A stretch of DNA of 13,515 bases from Candidatus Methanoperedentaceae archaeon (GCA_027371625.1 DAHXMQ010000165.1:1-13515); one strand, 5' to 3'; positions 1 to 6,911 are shown, counted from the stretch's first letter. Notes: generated by a model from the letters alone, not told the origin. Translations and numbers: made by a program.

Positions 1-778
1 GAACGTTTGTTTTACCGCAATATGCACATTTTCTCTGGTATTTTTCCAGAAGGTATTCCCTGATTTCATATCCATGGAGTTCCCCCTGCTGATATTCTAT
101 TCCGGATATTTCAGGATTCTGCAGTTTCTGCGTATCGAAAGAAGCAACCTGTACCGTTATGCCTGTTACTGGAAGGATTTCGTTGATTTTGTTTACCAGG
201 TTGGTATGTGTCTGCAGTTTGTGTTCGATAGATGGAGCTAACCATCCTTCTTCAATACTTCTGTTACTGAATCTTGGCTCTCTGTATGGATGATGCCTGC
301 TTCTCCGGTTTCTCCTGTACGTTCTTCGTTCTGTTAGTTTGTTGGAGACGTCTGTTCGGATGGTAACTTCACCTGATATCAGTTCTTTCTTGCCTGATAC
401 TGCCGAGAATCCAACAGTGGAATAGCCTGGTTTAATTCCCAGTTTAATGGGTTGTTTGTTCTCACCTGTAGCATAGTTCAGTTGTATCGTGAACGGCATT
501 CTCTTCACGATTTTGGCTTTTCCCTGTTTCAGGAGTCTTGCTGCTTTTCCGGGCGTTGTTGGCATTAACGGTTTTCCACGCATATTTATGACATATACAA
601 CAGGGACTCTCAAGTCCTGTTTCCTATGTCCGGATATGTCCACATCGGAGTCGTTAGAAGATGTTTTTAAATCCGTCACACTGAGAGTTTCCTCTCTGTT
701 TAATACCGGATCACAGTTGCCACAGACTTGTGGAGCATCTGTAGGTGTGTATGTATTTCTTTCCTCTAACTTCTGCAT
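1..778 (-). CDS. iscB: IscB-family RNA-guided nuclease (RRXRR/PLMP domain), C-terminus beyond window; RuvC residues substituted
   Basis: The first 259 residues are visible. A roughly 65-residue N-terminal extension includes a CGNC motif (19-22). The PLMP domain follows (KPLMP at 69-73, then LLKQGKAKIVKRMPFTIQL). RuvC-I is LGIKPGYSTVGFSAV (113-127), the arginine-rich bridge helix spans about 150-170, and RuvC-II is ITVQVASFDTQ (207-217). The conserved NPEISGIEYQQGELHGYE leads into the HNH start CAYCG (251-255). IscB proteins use an omega RNA encoded just upstream to guide DNA cleavage and travel with IS200/IS605-like elements. Family members normally have Asp in RuvC-I (GIDPG) and Glu in RuvC-II (VEVASFD). 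Here these are Lys115 and Gln210, so RuvC is predicted inactive while HNH could still nick; its catalytic part lies outside the window. The ATG at 778 is the first Met after an in-frame TAG and has GGAGG about 10 nt upstream. Confidence 0.92.
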   Translation of the reverse strand, partial: MQKLEERNTYTPTDAPQVCGNCDPVLNREETLSVTDLKTSSNDSDVDISGHRKQDLRVPVVYVINMRGKPLMPTTPGKAARLLKQGKAKIVKRMPFTIQLNYATGENKQPIKLGIKPGYSTVGFSAVSGKKELISGEVTIRTDVSNKLTERRTYRRNRRSRHHPYREPRFSNRSIEEGWLAPSIEHKLQTHTNLVNKINEILPVTGITVQVASFDTQKLQNPEISGIEYQQGELHGYEIREYLLEKYQRKCAYCGKTNV

Positions 779-793
779 GTTTTTGTATGCCTC

Positions 794-860
794 CTAATCA
801 ACCAGTTATCCACGTTCCTCACAGGACATGCCCCTGTCTTTAGACAGGGGTGATTGACAA
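794..860 (-). ncRNA. Structured iscB leader element, probable part of the omega RNA (copy 1)
   Basis: Read on the minus strand, this 67-bp block ends 15 nt before the iscB start. It opens with a perfect 8-bp hairpin, CCCCTGTC-TAAA-GACAGGGG. A second stem follows, CATGTCC pairing with GGAACGTG around a TGTGA loop with one bulged A, and AATCA/TGATT can close the whole. Copy 2 matches at 56 of 67 positions, and a T-G pair in the second stem becomes T-A there, which supports an RNA fold. In known IscB loci the omega RNA lies in exactly this upstream position. The 5' end, including any guide, would lie further upstream (860 to about 1000). A TATA-like stretch sits at 942-951. Confidence 0.6.
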
Positions 861-1013
861 TCTGTTGTTTAATTGAGTTTTGTTTCATTCTTTGCGCTCC
901 CTTTAAGCCGATGATATGTTATACAAAAGAGAATGCGACAGTATTATATATGAACTACTAAACCACATCGTCCACATAGACGGGATTGCACTTTTTCTTT
1001 CATTTATTTTTTT

Positions 1014-1052
1014 TATCATAAATATAGATACCGCCGCAACGAACTTAAACCT
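1014..1052 (-). promoter_or_regulatory. Conserved upstream block with TATA-like box (copy A)
   Basis: This 39-bp block matches 1435-1473 at 30 of 39 positions and, like that copy, lies upstream of a 67-bp hairpin element. On the minus strand it contains CTATATTTATGATA, which resembles an archaeal TATA box. Transcription from it would run toward iscB. Here 153 bp separate it from the structured element, against 14 bp in the second copy, so copy A may carry an insertion or the actual promoter may be nearer (TATA-like at 942-951). Confidence 0.4.
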
Positions 1053-1120
1053 TATGTTTATATCAACATGAGATGTAGGAGAATGGCGCCGGTCGAACTA
1101 AGCATTGCGATTGTCGCTTA

Positions 1121-1322
1121 TCAAACTGTAACTGCAAACTCCACTATAGCGAACCGCTCTTTGGTTTCAGATACTTGTTTGTTCAGCGATTCAATCCGGG
1201 TTTGGGTTTTGATATCGTGCTGCGTCATGTCGGAACGAAGAAGTTTAAACCCCAACTCTGTCAAATTCGCGTATTAGGTATCGGAATTTAGTCGATGCAT
1301 GCTGAAATGGGTTTATTTTCAT
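1121..1322 (-). pseudogene. Possible decayed small ORF downstream of element copy 2
   Basis: Two overlapping minus-strand reading frames look like pieces of one small protein separated by a frameshift. The first starts at ATG 1322 (MKINPFQHASTKFRYLIREF...) and stops at 1245. The second runs from about 1273 to a TGA at 1121 and includes FKLLRSDMTQHDIKTQTRIE, a heptad-like helical stretch, then ERFAIVEFAV. It lies just after copy 2 of the structured element, where iscB lies after copy 1. I do not recognise the protein, and the residue pattern is the only evidence that it was ever coding. Confidence 0.22.
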
Positions 1323-1353
1323 ACGTCCCTATTTACATAGCATGAACTTAACG

Positions 1354-1420
1354 CTAATCAACCAGTTGCCCATGTTCCTCACGGGACATGCCCCTGCCTT
1401 CTGGCGAGGGTGATTGACCA
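1354..1420 (-). repeat. Orphan copy 2 of the iscB leader element, possible stand-alone small RNA
   Basis: This is a same-length copy of the element next to iscB (56 of 67 identical, no gaps) in the same orientation. The first hairpin keeps its stem with one mismatch and one wobble, and the second stem is fully paired (CATGTCC with GGAACATG). No iscB follows. A TATA-like box on the minus strand at about 1437-1445 lies roughly 25 nt before the start of the element, the normal archaeal TATA-to-start distance, so a transcript could begin at the element itself. It may be a relic IS end or a retained guide-type RNA gene. Confidence 0.6.
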
Positions 1421-1434
1421 ACGTATTTTTCTTG

Positions 1435-1473
1435 TATCATAAAGATATGTACTACTGCATCGAATTTAAATCT
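1435..1473 (-). promoter_or_regulatory. Conserved upstream block with TATA-like box (copy B)
   Basis: This is the partner of 1014-1052 (30 of 39 identical). Minus-strand ATCTTTATGATA is TATA-like. It sits only 14 bp from the structured element, which suits a promoter that starts transcription at the element's first hairpin. Conservation of both blocks in the same order suggests duplication of a whole unit, not of the hairpin alone. Confidence 0.42.
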
Positions 1474-1515
1474 AGTGCCAATGAACTATAAAATTCCCGT
1501 TCCCGGACACATCCA

Positions 1516-1570
1516 GTAGCTGTATGTAGATACAATGTAGCTGTATATAGATGCGCTGTAGCTATACATA
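1516..1570. repeat. 21-bp tandem repeat, about 2.6 units
   Basis: Units are 1516-1536 (gtagctgtatgtagatacaa plus t), 1537-1557 (gtagctgtatatagatgcgc plus t) and a partial third, gtagctatacata, from 1558. The period is exactly 21 bp, two helical turns, so each unit presents the same face of the DNA. No gene covers it. It could be a simple slippage repeat or a binding-site array. Confidence 0.7.
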
Positions 1571-1619
1571 ACCGCCCTCCGTTTTTAGGCACGAGTGCTT
1601 TCCGTCGGCATTTTTCTTC

Positions 1620-1654
1620 GAACCCTCTCCCAGTTGAAGTTGGGGAGAGGGTTC
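1620..1654. terminator. Strong 12-bp hairpin, possible terminator or repeat palindrome
   Basis: GAACCCTCTCCC (1620-1631) pairs perfectly with GGGAGAGGGTTC (1643-1654) around an 11-nt loop. On the plus strand it is followed by AAGTTTTCT, a weak T-tract. No gene on the plus strand ends just before it, so a terminator role is uncertain. It could also be a mobile-element end or a boundary for the regulatory region to its right. Confidence 0.4.
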
Positions 1655-1662
1655 AAGTTTTC

Positions 1663-1787
1663 TGTCAAACTGCTTCCAGCCTATCGATTTGACAGTTATT
1701 TTGACAATTTTTGACAACTCGCTTGACGGTTTTTGTCAAATCGCTTTCCGCATATCGATTTGACAGTTGTTTTGACAATTTTGACAG
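1663..1787. promoter_or_regulatory. Cluster of TGTCAAA/TTTGACA motifs in two 55-bp direct repeats, possible operator array
   Basis: Two direct repeats, 1663-1717 and 1734-1787, lie 71 bp apart (about seven helical turns). Each begins with TGTCAAA, continues through TATCGATTTGACAGTT and ends with two more TTTTGACA motifs. That gives inverted TGTCAAA/TTTGACA pairs flanked by direct copies, plus a related TTGACG at 1723. The array ends about 28 bp before the TATA-like box of the first gene of the pilus locus. This suggests cooperative binding by a transcription regulator. The motif also resembles a bacterial -35 box, which is probably a coincidence here. Confidence 0.5.
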
Positions 1788-1814
1788 CACCGAAAACTAA
1801 AAATACCGTCCTGT

Positions 1815-1823
1815 CTATATTAA
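1815..1823 (+). promoter_or_regulatory. TATA-box-like site for the lipoprotein/motor genes
   Basis: CTATATTAA lies just downstream of the motif cluster. The expected start of transcription about 25 nt later falls at or next to the TTG codon at 1845, so the transcript would be nearly leaderless. That sits awkwardly with the GGAG at 1831-1834, so the real promoter could lie slightly further upstream. Confidence 0.35.
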
Positions 1824-1844
1824 AGAGATTGGAGATGTATTGAT

Positions 1845-2366
1845 TTGAAAAAAACCGTTTTAATTCTTAGTATTATTATAATTATTGCATCGGTGGGATG
1901 TGTATCCCGGACCAGCAATCCGCCCGTGAGTGGAAGCAGCCAGACGCCTTTTGCCTCGGCAGGCGCTGGTTCGAATGTCTGCACAAACCCTGCGCCGCTG
2001 GAACACGTATATCATCCTTACAGGCTTGCGGTCATTGATTCGTGTAAGACAGTATCGGGCACAGTGACAAAAATAATCAAGGAAAAAGACGGGGATACCC
2101 ATATCAGGCTCAATGTTGATCCACAATATGCGGATACCATTAACCAGGCTAACATCGACGGGCAGGATGGGTATCTTGTGCTTGAAATCGTCTGCGCCTA
2201 TCCGGTTACGCAGAAGGATGCAGTCAGCGCGTGTGCCGACTACGAAAACGAGATAGCCGTGCCTGCTGTCAATGAACATATCACGGTTACCGGGCAGTTC
2301 GTCTCAGATACCGATCATGGGGGATGGAATGAAATACATCCTGTGTATCAGATAATCGAAAGTTAA
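1845..2366 (+). CDS. Secreted lipoprotein, OB-fold-like hypothetical family
   Basis: The 173-residue product starts at TTG, with GGAG ten bases upstream; the nearby ATG at 1835 runs straight into a stop. The N-terminus (MKKTVLILSIIIIIASVGC) is a lipoprotein signal with the lipobox SVGC and Cys19 as the likely lipidated residue. A Ser/Pro-rich linker reaches about residue 50. The rest alternates short beta-like strands: CKTVSGTVTKI, DTHIRLNVD, GYLVLEIVC and EHITVTGQFV, ending in HGGWNEIHPVYQI. This pattern resembles an OB-fold-like family of archaeal and bacterial lipoproteins ending in HGWxEIHPV; no biochemical role is known to me. Four further cysteines (45, 67, 115, 127) could form disulfides outside the membrane. 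It lies 17 bp before ATPase 1 and probably shares its transcript, so it may be a surface accessory of the pilus or an unrelated passenger. Confidence 0.8.
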   Translation: MKKTVLILSIIIIIASVGCVSRTSNPPVSGSSQTPFASAGAGSNVCTNPAPLEHVYHPYRLAVIDSCKTVSGTVTKIIKEKDGDTHIRLNVDPQYADTINQANIDGQDGYLVLEIVCAYPVTQKDAVSACADYENEIAVPAVNEHITVTGQFVSDTDHGGWNEIHPVYQIIES

Positions 2367-2383
2367 AATCACAGAGGTTTATT

Positions 2384-4870
2384 TTGCAGACATGTAAGCA
2401 TGTACTAAAACAGGTTGAGAGCAATCTTGCCAATGTTCGGTCGAGGTCGAGAACCATCAACGTACTTGAGATTAACTGCATGCGTTCTGATCATATAGCA
2501 GGATGCTGCGGAATGCCATCGCTATCCAGCGCTGCGTGCAGGGAAGGAGTGCTCGAAATTCTCGCTTCCTGTACCAGGGAACGGATAGAACTTATCTCAT
2601 TCAATTACGTCGAAAATGGCTCCGTAATGAAACACGATATAATAGAAACCGCTGCGGTTGAACTCCAAAACCTGTCTTCCTATCGTAAAAATGCAATAAA
2701 TGTGATAAACCGGGCGCTTGAGATGAGTCTGAACTCAAACCACACCGAAAAGGACGCTTCTTCCGTCCATCTCTGCGAACTGTGTGGTTCAATGCAGAAA
2801 AGAGAACTAGAATCACTTGCCAATGCAATAAAACGGAACCCGCTTGAAGCCAGGGAATCCATAATTCGCAACAAGGGCTTCATGTCGATGTTTCAACGAA
2901 TTAATAAAACTGCTAAAAACAACGGATGCGGCGCCTGTTCGGCAAAATTCACTGCCGCATACCTGTCTCCCCTGAAAGGTTTTCCTATGAATCCTTTCTA
3001 TAAAGATTACGCTTACGCATCGGAAAATGATTACGGCAGCCTGTTTGCGGGAACGAACACGAAAATCGGCGAGAAGCCTATCTATGCCGATACGAGAAAC
3101 CGATTTAAAACCGTGCTGCTCGGTCCTTATGACGTAAAAGGATACCAGATATGCATAAGAAAAAACCAAAAAACCGTTTCAGGTCACGACATAGACTCAA
3201 GTGATTTTAACCTCTACCAATATTCGGTCAGTCTCAGTGCAAGAAACATTTTGTTTCTAAAATCGCTCTCTGAAGACGTAAAAAACGAGATACTCACGAA
3301 AAGCAGGTCAACGCACACGAAAAGCCCCGAAGACCTGAGAGCTGAACTGTCGGGCATATCGTTACAACTGCTTGATAGAGCAATCAGGAAACCCGAATGG
3401 GACGACCTTGCGGACATGTCGCCAGAAGAAAAGAATGCAATTGCGTGGATGGCAGTTGATAACATCGTCGGATACGGCGGAGGCGGATTCGGGATATACA
3501 CTCCCCTGATATACGATACAAACGTAACGGATTTCGAGTTAAAAGAAGTCGCCGATGACGTATATAAATTAACGTGCCGGCACCTCTACTCAAGGCCGAA
3601 AAAAATGTGTGTGGTAGATGCGGAAATAAACAAGACAGAGGTAGAAAACCTCGTCAAGAACATCGTTCCGAGAATAGCAGGAAGCGCTGGGGATACTGCT
3701 TTATTCAAGAACAATACTCTGGAAACCGCTGGCGAAATAAAAGGCGTAGGTAAAATCAGGTGCACCATAAACAGGCCGCCTATAACCAAAGGATATCACG
3801 TAGAGATCAGGAAACACTCAAGAAGACTCAGCATACCGGAACTCATGGCGTTAGGAGAAGCTTCTGCGGAAACCTTTTCATTGCTCTGGATATTTTCGTT
3901 GCTATCCAGAATGAGCGTAATGTTCGTAGGTCCCGTAGGATCGGGGAAAACCACGCTAATGTTAGCATCGCAGGCAGGCGCTCCGCAAAGTCTCGTATGG
4001 GGCGTGATAGGTGACATAGATGAACTGCAGGACATCAGCGGCGACAGTGTGTTGTTTAAAACCGAAGCAGGAGATTCAAAATCGAGGGATGGTGTGAGAA
4101 ATAAACTGCTCAGAAAAAGAAAAGACAAAGTCATCGTGCAGGAGATAAGGAATAAGACAGACGCAGAAGATTACATCAAACAGAGACTTCAGGGCGAAGC
4201 CATACTCAGCACCACGCACGCAAGAAGCATCAGCGAACTCGTGGACAGGTTTAAGTTCGATTTCCAGATAGCAGAAGAAACCGTGTATAAGAACGTAGAC
4301 GCCGTAGTTGTCATGAACGAACGCGACCGGCAGGTCATTGATAACATAGGCATCATGCAATACAGTGATGTTGAAAACTACAGTAATGCCCAAAACCAGT
4401 CTCGGAACGGGCATAAAAACAATCGCCCCGTGAGTACTGGCAAGGACGGCGAAGATAAAAAAGAAGATGCGGGCGATGCGTATAAGATATACAACCTGTT
4501 AGAATACGATTATGAGAGGAACACGTGGCGCTGGAAAAACAAAAAAGGCGAAACCGTGGATTTTTTTTCAGCTCTCGCCGATCTGAGTACGGTAACATGC
4601 ATCCACAATGCCCTGAGAATGCAGGAGATTCCACTCAGCAGGCAGAATTTCATAGACCTCGCCAGCATCGGCACCGTCGCAATAAATGCTCTCCTTATGA
4701 AGTGTTTTAAAAAACAGCCGCAAGGGATATATGTACCCATGATGAGCGACAAGGGAATATTTCAATTAACCAGGGAATGCCTCCAGACGGCGTATGATTT
4801 GTACATTCACGGTGGTCTTGATAGGACTCTTGCGATCGAGAGGCTGGTGACGTGGCTAAAAGAAAATTAA
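2384..4870 (+). CDS. Type IV pilus/archaellum-type secretion ATPase 1, divergent, with paired CxxC motifs
   Basis: The 828-residue protein belongs to the VirB11/TadA/FlaI/GspE ATPase superfamily and should power filament assembly from the cytoplasmic face. The Walker A loop GPVGSGKTT is at 516-524, an Asp-box-like GDIDELQD at 543-550, the Walker B region VIVQEIRNK at 583-591, and the His box ILSTTHARS at 607-615. Canonical members read VGE[VI]RG at Walker B; Gln586 and Asn590 replace the usual glycines while Glu587 is kept. The N-terminal ~480 residues are long for the family and contain CELC (131-134) and CGAC (182-185), spaced as a possible zinc site. A charged low-complexity insert (about 668-697) precedes a C-terminal helical domain. 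The TTG start has AGAGGT eight bases upstream; the next Met is residue 33. The gene overlaps platform protein 1 by 19 bp. Confidence 0.9.
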   Translation: MQTCKHVLKQVESNLANVRSRSRTINVLEINCMRSDHIAGCCGMPSLSSAACREGVLEILASCTRERIELISFNYVENGSVMKHDIIETAAVELQNLSSYRKNAINVINRALEMSLNSNHTEKDASSVHLCELCGSMQKRELESLANAIKRNPLEARESIIRNKGFMSMFQRINKTAKNNGCGACSAKFTAAYLSPLKGFPMNPFYKDYAYASENDYGSLFAGTNTKIGEKPIYADTRNRFKTVLLGPYDVKGYQICIRKNQKTVSGHDIDSSDFNLYQYSVSLSARNILFLKSLSEDVKNEILTKSRSTHTKSPEDLRAELSGISLQLLDRAIRKPEWDDLADMSPEEKNAIAWMAVDNIVGYGGGGFGIYTPLIYDTNVTDFELKEVADDVYKLTCRHLYSRPKKMCVVDAEINKTEVENLVKNIVPRIAGSAGDTALFKNNTLETAGEIKGVGKIRCTINRPPITKGYHVEIRKHSRRLSIPELMALGEASAETFSLLWIFSLLSRMSVMFVGPVGSGKTTLMLASQAGAPQSLVWGVIGDIDELQDISGDSVLFKTEAGDSKSRDGVRNKLLRKRKDKVIVQEIRNKTDAEDYIKQRLQGEAILSTTHARSISELVDRFKFDFQIAEETVYKNVDAVVVMNERDRQVIDNIGIMQYSDVENYSNAQNQSRNGHKNNRPVSTGKDGEDKKEDAGDAYKIYNLLEYDYERNTWRWKNKKGETVDFFSALADLSTVTCIHNALRMQEIPLSRQNFIDLASIGTVAINALLMKCFKKQPQGIYVPMMSDKGIFQLTRECLQTAYDLYIHGGLDRTLAIERLVTWLKEN

Positions 4871-6825
4871 GAATCCAGGATACGCTCTTTGACTCTGAAA
4901 CCGTGCATCTGCCCGAAAAAGAGCGGAAACTAAAACTGCACAGGTACGCGCTGCCTCCTAATTCAAACAGGCAGCAGATCAGGCTGCATGCAGAAATCGA
5001 CGAGTTCGCCAAAAGCGCACGGTTCTGGGATAAATATGCCCAGCGAATACCGCCCGTAGTGTATTTTTCCGAATGGTTCGCTTCCAGGAGAGGGGGGCAG
5101 CTGCGAAAAAACGTTGAGTACATAAATAAGAACATACATTCTTTCGATATTACGCCCAGAATGGTATACAATAAAACCATACTGGTCTTCCTGCTATTCG
5201 TGTTTGCCGGGTACTTCTTCAGCGTAGTGATAGAAAACCCGATGGTAAAACTCATTGTAATTGCGATATTTTTCCTTCTTGGACAGAGAGTGTCTGCGGA
5301 TACTTTGAACAAGATAAAGGAATGGGCAGAACCCGATTATGCGGAAAAGCTCGTGTACAATATAGCGCTCGTGAACGAAGCTATAATGTGCTACGGACCA
5401 ACACAGCTTCTCGACCACGTCGCCGGAAATCGCGCATTTGGTCCCATTGCAGTTGAGTTCTCTGAACTCATAAAAGAGATACACCTGCAGAAACTTAATC
5501 CATTTGATGCTATCATCAACTGGAGCGAGAACCAGGACCTTGAATCGTTAAGGGACGTGGGCAAGATAATGCGCCTGAAGGAAGCCGGCTCTCCTATCGA
5601 TATGGATTTCTTCGTTAACCGCGCAAAAAGAGACAGCCTGCGGGCTATAGAAAGGGAAACGAAAAAAGCAAGCGTGAACCAGAGTGTTATGAATATCATA
5701 AGCATCTCGCTTCCTTTAATGTTCGCTTTTGGCATCCCGTTCTATTACATACTATACCTGAAACCATGGATCCGAATACTGCCGATGGGCGCAATCCTGA
5801 TACCTCTTGCCCTCACCATATTCGAATGCGCTGCATACCATTTCATCATAGGCAAGATATTTGGGGATAAGGTCTTCAAAAGCTATGGTAAACTCATTGG
5901 CGATGTCAAGTTTTCGACCAACTGGAAAGACAGCATTACGTCCGATATGCTAAACAGGAACAGGATAAGTATAGGATTTCTTGGATTCGTCGCCGTTCTG
6001 CCAATGGCATTCTTTGCCGGAAGCGAATGGTTCGGTATTGCCGTTATGTCCGGCATGTTTTTTTTCATATCAATGCCGTATTTTTATTCGAGGATGGGAG
6101 AGGAATTCGCGGATATATCGAGCCACGAAGAACTCGCGGAAGAAATCAAAACCATTATCAAACATTTTCACGACAACAGCCATTTAAACGCATTTGTCGT
6201 CTTCAAATCACTTCCAGAAAAGATGGGCGGCCTGAAAGACGTTATAAATTACTACGTGAAAGAAGTCGAACTCGGAATGAGCGTAGAGAAAGCGCTCACG
6301 AACCTCGCCGACTGGATTGATTATAAAACCGACAGGAGCGCGATATTACTCACGGACAGATTAAGAAGAACGGCGGAATTGCTCATAGAAAACGACCGGG
6401 AACTGAGGCTGAAACGCATCCTGGAAGAGATCGCCGCCGTCCGGGAAGCGCAGCAGGATAGAGAAACTTCGTTTGCAGAAGCAAAAACCGAACGCTCTTA
6501 CATATCCATGTACTTCATGCCGCTGCTTCTTGGCTTCTCCGTATTTTTTGCTGTCATCCTGGTAAGCGTAATGCAGATGTTCAATGTAGGATTGAGTTCG
6601 CTCCTGCCAGGCAGAACGACGCTTGGCTTTGGGGCGATAGTAAAAGACAGCGTTAATAACATTCGGTGGATAGTTTTCAGTCAGGGTGCATTGAATCTCA
6701 CTATAGCATGGAAACAAAGCGATAAAAAGAATCTGTTAAAGACCGTTGCAATCGCTACCGTAATATATTCAATAACGGCTACGCTTGCGTTCTACTTTGC
6801 ATCGCACCTCCTGCCAACTTTTTAA
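4852..6825 (+). CDS. FlaJ/TadC-type pilus membrane platform protein 1
   Basis: The 657-residue polytopic protein should be the inner platform that couples ATPase 1 to pilin insertion. Hydrophobic segments lie near 108-145 (two), 280-302, 308-333, 372-412 (two), 551-577 and 628-652. They flank two cytoplasmic helical domains (about 150-275 and 415-545), the duplicated T2SSF arrangement seen in archaeal platforms. The second domain includes DVINYYVKEVELGMSVEKAL, typical of the family. It starts at GTG inside the end of the ATPase gene, with the 19-bp overlap indicating translational coupling; GAGGCTGGTGA lies just upstream. The first ~100 residues are hydrophilic and charged. The gene ends 15 bp before an IS605-end-like hairpin, after which a new promoter serves the pilins. 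Confidence 0.88.
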   Translation: MAKRKLRIQDTLFDSETVHLPEKERKLKLHRYALPPNSNRQQIRLHAEIDEFAKSARFWDKYAQRIPPVVYFSEWFASRRGGQLRKNVEYINKNIHSFDITPRMVYNKTILVFLLFVFAGYFFSVVIENPMVKLIVIAIFFLLGQRVSADTLNKIKEWAEPDYAEKLVYNIALVNEAIMCYGPTQLLDHVAGNRAFGPIAVEFSELIKEIHLQKLNPFDAIINWSENQDLESLRDVGKIMRLKEAGSPIDMDFFVNRAKRDSLRAIERETKKASVNQSVMNIISISLPLMFAFGIPFYYILYLKPWIRILPMGAILIPLALTIFECAAYHFIIGKIFGDKVFKSYGKLIGDVKFSTNWKDSITSDMLNRNRISIGFLGFVAVLPMAFFAGSEWFGIAVMSGMFFFISMPYFYSRMGEEFADISSHEELAEEIKTIIKHFHDNSHLNAFVVFKSLPEKMGGLKDVINYYVKEVELGMSVEKALTNLADWIDYKTDRSAILLTDRLRRTAELLIENDRELRLKRILEEIAAVREAQQDRETSFAEAKTERSYISMYFMPLLLGFSVFFAVILVSVMQMFNVGLSSLLPGRTTLGFGAIVKDSVNNIRWIVFSQGALNLTIAWKQSDKKNLLKTVAIATVIYSITATLAFYFASHLLPTF

Positions 6826-6837
6826 CCTCGTGGGGTA

Positions 6838-6876
6838 AGATGGAAGCCCCAGCCCTTCAGGGTGGGGAGGACGTCA
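6838..6876 (+). mobile_element. Solitary IS200/IS605-end-like hairpin (relic)
   Basis: GGAAGCCCCAGCCC-TTCA-GGGTGGGGAGGACGTCA forms a stem of CCCCA(G)CCC with GGGTGGGG (6847-6867), with one bulged G. From memory, AAGCCCC...CTTCAG...GGGGAGGA(T/C)GTCA is a very common right end and RNA scaffold terminus of TnpB-bearing IS605-type elements in archaea and bacteria. No tnpA or tnpB lies beside it, so it is a relic, a small non-autonomous element or a retained RNA end. Sitting directly after the platform 1 stop, it could also act as a 3'-end hairpin. Confidence 0.55.
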
Positions 6877-6878
6877 CC

Positions 6879-6889
6879 TATATATATAT
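6879..6889 (+). promoter_or_regulatory. TATA box for the pilin genes
   Basis: CTATATATATA is a near-ideal archaeal TATA box. Transcription would start about 25 nt later, near 6909-6912, giving a leader of about 115 nt before the first pilin. A second AT-rich candidate (ATTTTATATTTAT, 6942-6954) would give a much shorter leader. Confidence 0.5.
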
Positions 6890-6911
6890 GAAAAGCATTG
6901 TTTGAGGAAAC

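Larger units (their letters stand above)
861..1844. other. Long non-coding interval between iscB and the pilus locus
   Basis: No convincing full-length gene is seen on either strand across this stretch. It holds two conserved promoter-like blocks, the second 67-bp element, a decayed ORF fragment, a 21-bp tandem repeat, a strong hairpin and a cluster of TGTCAAA/TTTGACA motifs. The parts between these (for example 861-1010 and 1474-1515) are AT-rich, and I see nothing specific in them beyond a TATA-like minus-strand stretch at 942-951. Confidence 0.6.

Noticed and set aside
489..797. Plus-strand reading frame of 102 codons
   Set aside because: It lies antisense to the clearly recognisable iscB gene and has no recognisable protein pattern.
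1068..1277. Plus-strand reading frame of 69 codons
   Set aside because: No ribosome site and no recognisable motif; the opposite strand looks more protein-like here.
1663..1787. CRISPR-like array
   Set aside because: Only two imperfect 55-bp direct repeats with no regular spacer pattern; the short motifs occur in both orientations, which fits operator sites better.
861..1844. tRNA or other known structural RNA genes
   Set aside because: I looked for cloverleaf and T-loop (GTTCRAAT) patterns here and in the other gaps and found none that fit.
4707..5312. Minus-strand reading frame of 201 codons
   Set aside because: It is antisense to the end of ATPase 1 and the start of platform 1, both well supported by motifs and coupling.
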